Source of the DNA: Halorubrum lipolyticum DSM 21995
Lineage (GTDB): Archaea; Halobacteriota; Halobacteria; Halobacteriales; Haloferacaceae
Assembly: GCF_000337375.1 (NCBI RefSeq)
Contig: NZ_AOJG01000012.1
Span: 32,074 to 96,073 of the forward strand
Direction: 5' to 3'
DNA: 64,000 nt
Shown: piece by piece, positions 24,017 to 31,754 of the stretch
Numbering within the stretch: the first letter of the stretch is position 1
How the letters are laid out: every line of letters begins with the position of its first letter
Notes under the pieces: model-generated
Told to the model about the DNA's origin: nothing
The model's input: the letters and a program-made list of their open reading frames with translations, nothing else
The model's database searches: none
Translations under genes and position numbers: made by a program

Positions 24017-24835
24017 CTAGTTCGGCCGGTAGTCGGAGAGCGTCCCGGAGTAGACGCTCACGTCGTTGAACCGTCCCTCGTAGGCGACGTTGCTCGGGAG
24101 GGTCGGCTCGTCGCCCGAGAGGAACTGCCGGTCGAGCTTCTCCCACGTGTTCTCGTACGCGAGGTGGGCGAACTCCACGAGCCCGCGGAGCTGGTGGCCG
24201 GCGCCGCCCCGGTGGACCACGCTTCGGGGGCGCGCCTCGCGGAAGGCGTCGACGACCGCGTCGACGCCGTCCAGATCGCCGTCGAACTCGGTCCACGCCT
24301 CGCCGACGGTGCCGGAGAGGTGGGCGTACGACGATCCGAACCCCGGCTGGTCGGTGGCCTCGGCGATCCGGCGGGTCCGGGCGTTCTGGTGCGGGAGGAG
24401 CTTCGTGTTGTACGTCTCGACCGCGTCGATTCGGGCGCCGTGAGCCGCGATCTCCGGACGGGTGAGCGAGATGGTCGCGAACCCCGGATGCGGCGCGAGC
24501 ACGGCCGCGTCCTGCCGGTCCGCCTCTGCCATCGCCGCCTCGAAGGTGATGTAGTCGGGGACGGGCTCGTCCAGGCCGAGAACGAGGATGTGTCGCCGGT
24601 TCCCCCAGTCGCCGGTGAACACCTCGCGCGCGGGGACCACGGTGAGATCGTCGTCGGAGAACCGGGCCGCGCGCTCCCGGATCGTCGGCAGGCGAGTGAA
24701 ATGCGGGGCGTACACGAGCGCGTCGATCCCCCGTTCCTTCGCGAGGGCCACGACGTCGTCGTCGAGCACCTTGACGTGGGCGTCGACGCGCGTTCTCGAT
24801 CGAGTCACAGAGGTGGGTTCTTCGTGCCCGAGCAA
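24017..24835 (-). CDS. PHP-domain phosphoesterase-like protein
   Basis: A 272-residue protein of the PHP (polymerase and histidinol phosphatase) superfamily. Recognisable are VDAHVKVLDDDVVALAKERGIDALVYAPHFTRLP, VVPAREVFTGDW, VLAPHPGFATISLT and FGSSYAHLSGTVGEAWTEF. The first motif, usually HxH, here has only one histidine (HVKV), so one metal site is altered. Metal-dependent phosphoester hydrolysis is the family activity, but the substrate is unknown. The start is not certain: ATG 24835 adds MLGHEEPTS, and GTG at 24811 would begin just before TRSRTRVDAHV. It converges on the preceding hydrolase-like gene. Confidence 0.83.
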   Translation of the reverse strand: MLGHEEPTSVTRSRTRVDAHVKVLDDDVVALAKERGIDALVYAPHFTRLPTIRERAARFSDDDLTVVPAREVFTGDWGNRRHILVLGLDEPVPDYITFEAAMAEADRQDAAVLAPHPGFATISLTRPEIAAHGARIDAVETYNTKLLPHQNARTRRIAEATDQPGFGSSYAHLSGTVGEAWTEFDGDLDGVDAVVDAFREARPRSVVHRGGAGHQLRGLVEFAHLAYENTWEKLDRQFLSGDEPTLPSNVAYEGRFNDVSVYSGTLSDYRPN

Positions 24836-24966
24836 AGGCGTATCGTTCGACCGCGAAGCGTCCGTCGGCTCGCCGCGAACCGACCGTCCGGTCCCGGTCG
24901 ACCCCGCGACGCGAGAGGCGACCGCCGGGGGAAACCGTTAATCCCTCGGGGCGGGGACGGGATGGT

Positions 24967-25263
24967 ATGCCCCGCTGGACGTGCGGTATCGACGGCTGCG
25001 ACGCCGGCTTCGACGACGTGGAGTCGGCCATCGTCCATCAGACGAACGGCCACCAGCGCCACGAGTGCAAGGTGTGCGGCACGATCGTCCCGGACGGCTA
25101 CTTCGCTATCCGACACGCGTTCGACGAGCACACCCGCGCCGAGTTCGTGCGCGCGTACGACGCCGACTCCGCGGCGGTCCGCCGCCGCGAGGAGATCAAA
25201 CGCGAGATCGAGCGCGAGGCGGACCTGCAGCGCGTCGTCGATCAGCTGGACCGAAGTCCCTGA
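24967..25263 (+). CDS. Small C2H2-type zinc-finger protein
   Basis: A 98-residue protein with two zinc-finger-like modules: CGIDGCDAGFDDVESAIVHQTNGH (C-x4-C-x12-H-x4-H) and CKVCGTIVPDGYFAIRHAFDEH. The C-terminal third is a charged helix (RRREEIKREIEREADLQRVVDQL). Small zinc fingers of this kind are frequent in haloarchaea and likely bind nucleic acid or protein; no specific role can be given. The start ATG 24967 is close to an A+T stretch, GGAAACCGTTAATCCC, about 25 bp upstream. Confidence 0.8.
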   Translation: MPRWTCGIDGCDAGFDDVESAIVHQTNGHQRHECKVCGTIVPDGYFAIRHAFDEHTRAEFVRAYDADSAAVRRREEIKREIEREADLQRVVDQLDRSP

Positions 25264-25278
25264 CCGGGTCTTCTCCCC

Positions 25279-26184
25279 TCAGAGCACCCGCTTTCCGAAC
25301 GCGCTCGCGGCCAGCTCCGTCGCGAGCTCCGCGGTCTCGTTGTGCTGGTCCAGCGTCGGGTTCACCTCGACGAGCTCCATCGAGCGGACGGCGTCGCTCT
25401 CGGCGACGACCTCCATCGCGCTGTGGGCCTCCCGGTAGGTGACGCCGCCGCGCACGGGGGTCCCGACGCCGGGCGCCTCCTTGGGGTCGAGCCAGTCGAG
25501 GTCGAGGCTGACGTGAACGCCGTCGACGCCCGCCGCCGCCTCGGCCATCGCCTCCTCCGCCACGTCCGTGATCCCGCGCTCGTCGATGTCGGACATCGTG
25601 TACGCCGCGAACCCGTGGTCGCGGATCACCTCGACCTCCGCGTCGTCGACGGAGCGGAGCCCGACCAAGGCGACGTTCTCCGGGTCGAGCCCTGGCGCCA
25701 CCGCCCAGTCCGAGTCCGCGAACTCGCCGAGCCCGAGCGCGGCCGCCAGCGGCATCCCGTGGACGTTCCCGGAGGGCGTCGTCGCGGGCGTGTTGAGGTC
25801 GGCGTGGGCGTCGAACCACACCGCGCCGATCTCCGCGTCGCGCGCGGACCCGACGAGCGAGCCGATGGCGATCGAGTGGTCACCGCCGAGCGCGAGCGGC
25901 ACGTCGCCCGCGGCGAGCGTCTCGCCGACCTCGTCCGCGAGCCGGCGGCAGACGTCGGCCGTCTCGCGGAGGAACTTCGCGTCCCCGTCGCGCGGGGCCT
26001 CCGCGTCCGGGTCGCGCTCCTCGGCGCGGGGGACCGCGAGGTCGCCGGCGTCGACGGTCTCGACGTCCGCGCCCGCGAGCTGGTCGGCCAGCCCCGCGTA
26101 GCGGATCGCTGACGGTCCCATGTCGACGCCGCGTCGGTTCGCCCCGTAGTCGGTCGGCGCGCCGATGATCCTGACGGTGGTCAT
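25279..26184 (-). CDS. rocF: Arginase
   Basis: A 301-residue ureohydrolase, converting arginine to ornithine and urea with a binuclear manganese centre. The metal motifs are all present: LALGGDHSIAIG, WFDAHADLNTP, VHVSLDLDWLDP and MELVEVNP. NVHGMPLAAALG follows DLNTP as in true arginases, rather than agmatinases or formiminoglutamases, although the subgroup is judged by eye. ATG 26184 gives MTTVRIIGAPTDYGANRRGVDMGP, the usual arginase N-terminus; the longer open frame upstream is spurious. It may give ornithine and nitrogen for glutamate synthesis. Confidence 0.92.
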   Translation of the reverse strand: MTTVRIIGAPTDYGANRRGVDMGPSAIRYAGLADQLAGADVETVDAGDLAVPRAEERDPDAEAPRDGDAKFLRETADVCRRLADEVGETLAAGDVPLALGGDHSIAIGSLVGSARDAEIGAVWFDAHADLNTPATTPSGNVHGMPLAAALGLGEFADSDWAVAPGLDPENVALVGLRSVDDAEVEVIRDHGFAAYTMSDIDERGITDVAEEAMAEAAAGVDGVHVSLDLDWLDPKEAPGVGTPVRGGVTYREAHSAMEVVAESDAVRSMELVEVNPTLDQHNETAELATELAASAFGKRVL

Positions 26185-26284
26185 GTGGGAGAGAGCGCCG
26201 CGGCGACGCTTGAATGGTGCGGATCCCCGTCGCGCCGCGGAGAGATCGCCGAGGGTTTTCACGGTCGGCCGCCAACGGACGGCT

Positions 26285-26500
26285 ATGAGCGGATCCGAGG
26301 GCGACGACGCTCCGACCGACATCGAACCGATCGGCGCCATGATCGCCGTCGCGTTCACCGGCGCCGTGATCGGGCTCGTCGGCGCCGGGCTCGCCTTCTT
26401 CGTCGGCGACCTCGGTCTGGCGCTGATCGGCGTCGGCGCGGTCGTGGCGCTCTCCAGCCCGATCGCGTACGTTCGCCTCCGTCGCCTCCGCCGATCCTGA
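26285..26500 (+). CDS. Small two-helix membrane protein
   Basis: A 71-residue protein with an acidic head (MSGSEGDDAPTDIEPIG), two hydrophobic helices (AMIAVAFTGAVIGLVGAGLAFFVG and LGLALIGVGAVVALSSPIAYV) and a basic tail (RLRRLRRS), which suggests both ends are cytoplasmic. No family is recognised. It sits in the 380-bp gap between arginase and the winged-helix gene. Codon use and topology are those of a real gene, but its function is unknown. Confidence 0.68.
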   Translation: MSGSEGDDAPTDIEPIGAMIAVAFTGAVIGLVGAGLAFFVGDLGLALIGVGAVVALSSPIAYVRLRRLRRS

Positions 26501-26567
26501 GAATCCACACGATCATTTATAACGGGCTTCCATCGCATTTAAGCAGGGTCGCCATCTATTCGCGTCT

Positions 26568-27101
26568 ATGTCATCGATCGAGCTCACGTCGAGTCAGAAA
26601 AGCATCCTCACGGCCCTCATCAACCTGTACGGGGAACAGGAAGACGCCGTCAAAGGCGAGGCGATCGCCGAGGAGGTCGACCGCAACCCGGGGACGATCC
26701 GCAACCAGATGCAGAGTCTGAAAGCACTCCAGCTGGTCGAGGGCGTACCCGGGCCGAAAGGGGGGTACAAGCCGACCTCGAACGCGTACGAGGCCCTCGA
26801 CATCCAGCGGATGGACGAGCCCGCGGACGTTCCGATCTTCCACGAGGGCGAGGAGGTCACGGGCGTTAACGTCGACGGCATCGACCTCTCCAGCGTCCAC
26901 CACCCCGAGCTCTGCCGCGCCGAGATCCACGTCCAGGGCTCCGTCCGGAAGTTCCACGAGGGCGACTCAGTCACCGTCGGTCCGACGCCGCTCTCGAAGC
27001 TCGTCATCGACGGGACCGTCGACGGCAAAGACGACACCGCGAACATCCTCATCCTCCGTATCGACGACATGCGCGCGCCCGACGAGCCCGCCGAGCACTG
27101 A
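26568..27101 (+). CDS. Winged-helix regulator-like protein with C-terminal sensor-like domain
   Basis: A 177-residue protein. Residues 1-75 form a winged helix (TSSQKSILTALINLYGEQEDAVKGEAIAEEVDRNPGTIRNQMQSLKALQLVEGVPGPKGGYKPT), much like Rrf2- and TrmB-type DNA-binding heads. Residues about 85-170 are a small beta-rich domain (EGEEVTGVNVDGIDLSSV, CRAEIHVQGSVRKFHEGDSVTVGPTPLSKLVIDGTV). Ligand- or redox-sensing by that domain is possible; there is a single cysteine. A CATTTAAGC box lies about 27 bp before the ATG. Exact family and targets are unknown. Confidence 0.75.
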   Translation: MSSIELTSSQKSILTALINLYGEQEDAVKGEAIAEEVDRNPGTIRNQMQSLKALQLVEGVPGPKGGYKPTSNAYEALDIQRMDEPADVPIFHEGEEVTGVNVDGIDLSSVHHPELCRAEIHVQGSVRKFHEGDSVTVGPTPLSKLVIDGTVDGKDDTANILILRIDDMRAPDEPAEH

Positions 27102-27302
27102 CGGTACCGGTCTGCGTTTCTCTCTTCGCGACCCCGCCAACACCTCGAGCGAAGCCGCTCACCCTCCGCGATTGACTCCGTTGTGGTCGTCGAAACCGCC
27201 CCAGTCGCCGAAACCGCCCCAGTCGCCGAAACCGCCGCTCTCGAGCCGGACATCTCGTCGCCGAAAAACCGGTCTTCGCGTCGGTTCTCGCTTTCGCCGC
27301 GC
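27102..27302. repeat. Intergenic region with 18-bp tandem repeat
   Basis: 201 bp between convergent genes. It contains an 18-bp direct repeat, CGAAACCGCCCCAGTCGC, at 27191-27208 and 27209-27226, then a partial copy to 27236. There is no gene or recognisable RNA. Confidence 0.7.
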
Positions 27303-28484
27303 TTACATGTCGCCGAACGCGCTCACGCCGCGTCCGGTCGAGGAGACCTTCGCGATCCACCGCACCGCGATGGACTTCTTCAGGAGCTTCGCCGGGGTGC
27401 CGCCGAACGTCTTGATCGGCATGCCCATCACGTCGTGAGCGACCGCCTCCTCGCCGATCGAGATGACGGTCCCCTTGTCCTTGTGCTCCCACGACTGGAG
27501 GGGCGCACCGCGTGCGGCGCGTGCGAGGTTCTCGCCGGCGACCTCGGCGGCCTGCCAGGCGGCCTGCGCGGTCGGCGGCGCCACGTCGTCGTCGCCCTGC
27601 TCGACGAGCGCGGTGTCGCCGATTGCGAACACGCGGTCGTCGCTGGTGGTGAAGTCGGAGGCGGCGTGGACGCGGTGCGACCGCTCGTCCTTCTCGACCT
27701 CGACGTTCTCGATCTCGGGCTGGCCCGTGATGCCGCCGGTCCAGATCAACACGTCGTGCGCGAGCTCCTCGGGCTCCTCGTCCTCGCCGCCGCCGAGGTA
27801 GACCGCGTCCTCGTCGGCCTTCGAGATGAAGTCGCCGGTGAGGATCTCAACGTCGGCGTCCTCCAGCCGCTGGCGGAGCGCGCCCTGGAGCTGCGGATCG
27901 TTCCCGGGGAAGACCTCGTCGAGGCCCTCGACGAGCGTGATCTCTATCGGGGCGCGGTGTTTATCGCGGTACTCCGCGATCTCGCCCGCGGTCTGGATGC
28001 CGGAGAGGCCGGCGCCGCCGACGATGACCTCGACGGGCTCCGAGCGAGTCGCCTCGGCCGCGGCCGACCGCACGTCCTCGTGGATCGCCTTCGCGTCGTC
28101 GAGGCTCTTGAGCTGGTGGGCGTTCTCCTCGAGCCCCTCGATGCCGAAGAAGGCGGTCGTGGAGCCGACGCCGAGCAGGAGGTAGTCGTAGTCGACGGTC
28201 GTCCCGTCGTCGGTCTCGACGACGCGCTCGTCCGTGTCGACGTCGACGACGCGGCCCTGTACGAAGTCGGATTCGGGCGATTTGATCTCGTCGACCGGGA
28301 TGGTGATCTTCTCGGCGACCGCGGGGTTGCGGATCGCGCGGTGGACCTCGTGGAGAACGAGGTGGTAGTCGTGCTCCGAAATCCACGTGAGCTCGGCCTC
28401 GCCGTCGCCGACCTCGTCCTCGAACGCCTTCACCGCCCCTGCCCCGGCGTAGCCGGAACCGACGACGACGACCTGTGTAGTCAT
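27303..28484 (-). CDS. ndh: Type II NADH dehydrogenase (FAD)
   Basis: A 393-residue single-subunit pyridine-nucleotide:quinone oxidoreductase. It starts VVVVGSGYAGAGAVKAF (FAD ADP-binding GxGxxG). It has a second dinucleotide motif, VEVIVGGAGLSGIQTAGEIAEY, for NAD(P)H, then VFAIGDTALVEQGDDDVAPPTAQAAWQAAE (second FAD motif with quinone-site glutamines). The C-terminal amphipathic stretch (GGTPAKLLKKSIAVRWIAKV) is typical of monotopic NDH-2 enzymes. It would pass electrons from NADH to menaquinone without pumping protons. Relevant context is the Nuo complex in this window, which lacks the NADH-input module. Sulfide:quinone reductase is a relative, but the paired cysteines expected for it are missing. 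Confidence 0.9.
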   Translation of the reverse strand: MTTQVVVVGSGYAGAGAVKAFEDEVGDGEAELTWISEHDYHLVLHEVHRAIRNPAVAEKITIPVDEIKSPESDFVQGRVVDVDTDERVVETDDGTTVDYDYLLLGVGSTTAFFGIEGLEENAHQLKSLDDAKAIHEDVRSAAAEATRSEPVEVIVGGAGLSGIQTAGEIAEYRDKHRAPIEITLVEGLDEVFPGNDPQLQGALRQRLEDADVEILTGDFISKADEDAVYLGGGEDEEPEELAHDVLIWTGGITGQPEIENVEVEKDERSHRVHAASDFTTSDDRVFAIGDTALVEQGDDDVAPPTAQAAWQAAEVAGENLARAARGAPLQSWEHKDKGTVISIGEEAVAHDVMGMPIKTFGGTPAKLLKKSIAVRWIAKVSSTGRGVSAFGDM

Positions 28485-28565
28485 GCGTGTCGTTCCGCGG
28501 TCCGGGGGTAAAGTCGCTTTGGAACGTCGCTGAACTGGCGAACGGTCGGAAGACGAGCCGTCGCC

Positions 28566-29393
28566 CTACAGCGAGAGCCCGGCGTGCCAGCGGTCGGCGC
28601 CCGCCTCGCGCTTGACCTCGTCCATCCGCGCGAGGAGCTTCACGGCGAGGCTCGCGGTCTCGGCCGCCCGTGACTCGCCCTCGGTGCGGAACTCGCCGGT
28701 GACCCGGTTCGCGTAGACGGAGCAGACCGCGCCCGCGCGGAGCCCGTACACGCTCGCGATCGTGAGGATCGCCGACGCCTCCATCTCGATGTTCTTCACG
28801 TTCGCGTCCCGCAGCTCCGCGACCAACTCGTCGGAGCCGGCCGCCTCGAACCCCTCGAAGCCGGGGCGGCCCTGTCCCGCGTAGAAGGAGTCGGCGCTCA
28901 TCGTCACGCCGGTGTGGTAGTCGTACCCGAGCCGCTCGGCGGCGGCGACGAGCGCGGAAACCACCTCGCCGTCGGCGGCCGCCGGGTAGTCCTCGCGGAC
29001 GTACTCGTCGCTGGTCCCCTCCTGTCGGACCGCGCCGGTCGTGATCACCAGGTCGCCCACGTCCATCCCCGGCTGGATCGCGCCGCAGGAGCCGACCCGG
29101 ATGAACGTGTCGACGTCGGCCCTGGCGAGCTCCTCGACCGCGATTGCGGCCGACGGCGAGCCGATCCCGGTCGAGGTCACGGAGATCGGCGCGCCGTCGT
29201 AGGTGCCGGTCGCGGTGCGGTACTCGCGGTGGCGCGCGACCTCCTCGTGGCCGTCCCACAGCGCCGTGATCTTGTCCACGCGCTCGGGGTTACCGGGGAG
29301 GAGCACGGCGTCCGCGACGTCGTCGGAGCCGACCTCGACGTGGTACCCCACCTCGTCGTTCGGGTCCTCGCTCCGGTCGCTCTTGTCGGTCAT
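28566..29393 (-). CDS. udp: Uridine phosphorylase / nucleoside phosphorylase
   Basis: A 275-residue PNP/UDP-family phosphorylase that cleaves uridine with phosphate to uracil and ribose 1-phosphate. Motifs are AVLLPGNPERVDKI near the N-terminus, the family signature STGIGSPSAAIAVEELAR, RVGSCGAIQPGMDVGDLVI, and NIEMEASAILTIASVYGLRAGAVC near the nucleoside site. The start ATG 29393 (MTDKSDRSEDPNDEVGYHV) fits; longer in-frame versions overlap the neighbouring deaminase. It follows cytidine deaminase on the same strand with a 67-bp gap, so the pair forms a pyrimidine salvage unit. Confidence 0.92.
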   Translation of the reverse strand: MTDKSDRSEDPNDEVGYHVEVGSDDVADAVLLPGNPERVDKITALWDGHEEVARHREYRTATGTYDGAPISVTSTGIGSPSAAIAVEELARADVDTFIRVGSCGAIQPGMDVGDLVITTGAVRQEGTSDEYVREDYPAAADGEVVSALVAAAERLGYDYHTGVTMSADSFYAGQGRPGFEGFEAAGSDELVAELRDANVKNIEMEASAILTIASVYGLRAGAVCSVYANRVTGEFRTEGESRAAETASLAVKLLARMDEVKREAGADRWHAGLSL

Positions 29394-29460
29394 GTCTCCG
29401 CCCTTCGGTGAGCCGTTTAAAAGTAGTTCCGTCTCGGTCGCTCGGTGCGCTCGTCCGTTT

Positions 29461-29862
29461 TTAAATTTCGCGCGCGTCGTCGAGGGTCCCCTCCGAGATG
29501 GTGTTCGGAAGCAGTTCGCCGAGCGTGTACTCGCTGGTCTCGCCGTCGCCCTCGTCGCAGACGACGAGGAGGTCGTCGGCCGCGAACTCCGCGAGCGTCT
29601 GCCGGCACATCCCGCAGGGCGTGACGCCGTCGCGGACGCCCGAGGTGACGGCAATCCGGTCGAACTCGCGGTGGCCGTTCTTCACCGCTTCAGCGAACGC
29701 GACCTCCTCAGCGTGGAGGCTGTTGGAGTAGTTCGCGTTCTCGATGTTACAGCCGGTGTAGACGGTGCCGTCGGCGGTCCGGAGCGCGGCGCCGACGCGG
29801 TACTCGGAGTACGGGACGTGCGCGTCGTCGAGCGCGTCGCGCGCGGCCTCGATCAGGTCCAT
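29461..29862 (-). CDS. cdd: Cytidine deaminase
   Basis: A 133-residue zinc deaminase converting cytidine or deoxycytidine to the uracil nucleoside. The zinc and catalytic motif is intact: HAEEVAFAEAV (His ligand and catalytic Glu) and PCGMCRQTLAEF (two cysteine ligands), with substrate-binding NIENANYSNS in front. The length is the usual one for homotetrameric Cdd. Uridine phosphorylase is next in the same direction and would use its product. Confidence 0.94.
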   Translation of the reverse strand: MDLIEAARDALDDAHVPYSEYRVGAALRTADGTVYTGCNIENANYSNSLHAEEVAFAEAVKNGHREFDRIAVTSGVRDGVTPCGMCRQTLAEFAADDLLVVCDEGDGETSEYTLGELLPNTISEGTLDDAREI

Positions 29863-29905
29863 ACCGGGGTGTCGGTCGGCGGGGCGTTAAGCGGTCGGAT
29901 CCGGA

Positions 29906-31018
29906 TCACGGCGGCGACCGGCGGAGACGCCGCGGGAGCCGCGGCAGGTGCGACCCGCCGATCTCGATCACGCCGAGCCGGTGAGCCGCCAGGTACACGC
30001 CGAGCGCGACGAGGAACGTCGCCGGCGCGTACGCGAGGTGCCAGCCGAGGGTCTCCGCGAGCGGCGTGCCGCCGACGAGCGCTTGGTCCCCGATTCGGTC
30101 GAGGATCGCCAACACCGGCGGGTGCGCGACGTAGACGCCGACCGCGTAGCTCCCCCACGCGGGGAGGTGCGTCGACGCGCCGAGGCCGGGGCGGGACAGG
30201 AGGTACAAGAAGAGCGAGACCGCGAACGCCGCCGTGCCGACGGTGAACGACGGCGCGTACACCCCGGTCGCGACCGACGCGCCGCCGAGCGCGTACCCCA
30301 CCGCGTAGCGCTCGACGACGTGGAGGATCCCGAATCCGACCGTGGCGGCGAGGAGCGTCCCCGACCGTCCGGAGCCCCCGCGCCACCCGCGGGCGGCGAT
30401 GGCGTGGCCGACGCTCACGTAGAAGAACCCGAAGAAGAGCCCGTCGCGGACGTCGACCGGAAGGTCGACGAGTCCGGCGTACTCCGGGCCGAGGAGCCCG
30501 ACCGCGTGGAGCGCGAACGCGACCGGGAGCACGAGGTCGCTCCGGCCGAGCGCGGCGAACCCGGCGACGAGCCCGAGCCCGACGGCCAGCGCCGGGATGA
30601 ACCAGAGGATCTCCGAGACCGAGGTCCCGTAGTAGAGGAGATCGACCGGTGAGGCGCTCTCGACCAGCCGTCCGCCGACGCTCCGGGTGACGGACTCACC
30701 GGCGGCGGCCGCCTCCAGCGCGGTCCCGGCGAGGAAGACGGGGAGCGTCAGCGCGATCCCGAACGCGTACAGCTCCGCGAGCGACCGCGCCCGCGAGCGG
30801 AAGTACGCCAGCGGGTCGCGGTCGAGCGTCTTGCGCGCGAAGAAGTAGCCCGACGCCAGGAAGAAGAACGGAACGGCGACGCGGGCGGTCGTCTCGAGCA
30901 GGAAGTTGACCGCGTTGCCGGACGCGCCGACCCCTTCGAAGGGGTTCGTGTGGATGACGACGACCAGCGCGACCGCGACGATCCGCATCGCGTCCACGCT
31001 GTGGATCCGTGATCCCAT
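29906..31018 (-). CDS. Acyltransferase 3 family membrane protein
   Basis: A 370-residue integral membrane protein with about ten transmembrane helices. It belongs to the acyltransferase 3 (OafA/YiaH-like) family: start IHSVDAMRIVAVALVVVIHTNPF, including the conserved histidine at the end of helix 1, then VPFFFLASGYFFARK. Members O-acylate surface sugars or other extracellular polymers. Here the target could be a surface glycan or lipid, but no glycan genes are nearby. It is on the same strand as, and 43 bp before, cytidine deaminase, probably by chance. Confidence 0.85.
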   Translation of the reverse strand: MGSRIHSVDAMRIVAVALVVVIHTNPFEGVGASGNAVNFLLETTARVAVPFFFLASGYFFARKTLDRDPLAYFRSRARSLAELYAFGIALTLPVFLAGTALEAAAAGESVTRSVGGRLVESASPVDLLYYGTSVSEILWFIPALAVGLGLVAGFAALGRSDLVLPVAFALHAVGLLGPEYAGLVDLPVDVRDGLFFGFFYVSVGHAIAARGWRGGSGRSGTLLAATVGFGILHVVERYAVGYALGGASVATGVYAPSFTVGTAAFAVSLFLYLLSRPGLGASTHLPAWGSYAVGVYVAHPPVLAILDRIGDQALVGGTPLAETLGWHLAYAPATFLVALGVYLAAHRLGVIEIGGSHLPRLPRRLRRSPP

Positions 31019-31100
31019 TTACGCCGCGTACGGGGTGCGACTCGATGTCTCTTCCGGATCTCCGTCGATCGGTCCGCGGGAGCCCGACCGCCCTCGTCCG

Positions 31101-31691
31101 CTACCGTCCCGTGTCGTACTTGTACGTCGCCGACTCGGGGTCGATCCCGAAGTCCTCGGGCGACTCGCTCGCGTCGTCGGCGGCGTCGGCCGGCTCGGCC
31201 GCCTTGAACGCCTCGCGGAACCGGTCGGGCATCTCGAAGTCGCCGACGGCCAGCCGCAGGCCGACCACGCCCCCGCCGAGGAACTCGCGCTTCTCCGCGA
31301 GCCGGTCCGAGAGCGCCTCGGGGAGGTCGTCGGTGTCGACCGCGTCGAAGCCGAACTGGGTCAGGTACTCGGGCTGGTCGGTGAGCACGTACACCGTCTC
31401 GAACCCGTTCGCGGCCGCGGTGTCGACGAGGCGCTCGACGACGTGCCCACCCACGCCCCGGCCGCGCCACTCGGGGAGCACGCCGATCCCGGTGAGCTCG
31501 ATCCGATTCTCCGCGTCCTCGTCGTCGCTCCGATGCAGGCGGAGCCGACCGAACCCCGCTCGGTCGCCCGACTCCTCGTCGACCGCGATCACGTAGTCCC
31601 GCGACCGGAAGGCGACGTCGTCGAGCCCCAGCTGCTCGATCGCGTCCAGTAACCACGCCTCGTCACGGTTCTTGGCGTCGCGGACATACAT
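31101..31691 (-). CDS. GNAT-family N-acetyltransferase
   Basis: A 196-residue protein with a GNAT fold: the acetyl-CoA motif A is VLPEWRGRGVGGHVVERLV (R/Q-x-x-G-x-G), followed by VYVLTDQPEYLTQFGFDAVD, the usual end of the core. The last 60 residues are an acidic extension (AAEPADAADDASESPEDFGID). The acetyl acceptor is unknown. A Met-Tyr-Val start at 31691 sits next to a TATA-like stretch on the minus strand (CGTACGTGTATCCATG region). Single gene. Confidence 0.85.
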   Translation of the reverse strand: MYVRDAKNRDEAWLLDAIEQLGLDDVAFRSRDYVIAVDEESGDRAGFGRLRLHRSDDEDAENRIELTGIGVLPEWRGRGVGGHVVERLVDTAAANGFETVYVLTDQPEYLTQFGFDAVDTDDLPEALSDRLAEKREFLGGGVVGLRLAVGDFEMPDRFREAFKAAEPADAADDASESPEDFGIDPESATYKYDTGR

Positions 31692-31754
31692 GGATACACG
31701 TACGCGGGGCGACGTAAAAACGGTTCCCCGCGGGGCGTCGGCGTCGACCGCTAG

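Noticed and set aside
24967-25263. Toxin or antitoxin candidate
   Set aside because: It is a single small zinc-finger gene without a partner; nothing in it points to toxicity.
26501-26567. Independent gene in the TTTATAAC region before the winged-helix gene
   Set aside because: Only 67 bp, with two TATA-like boxes; it is a promoter region.
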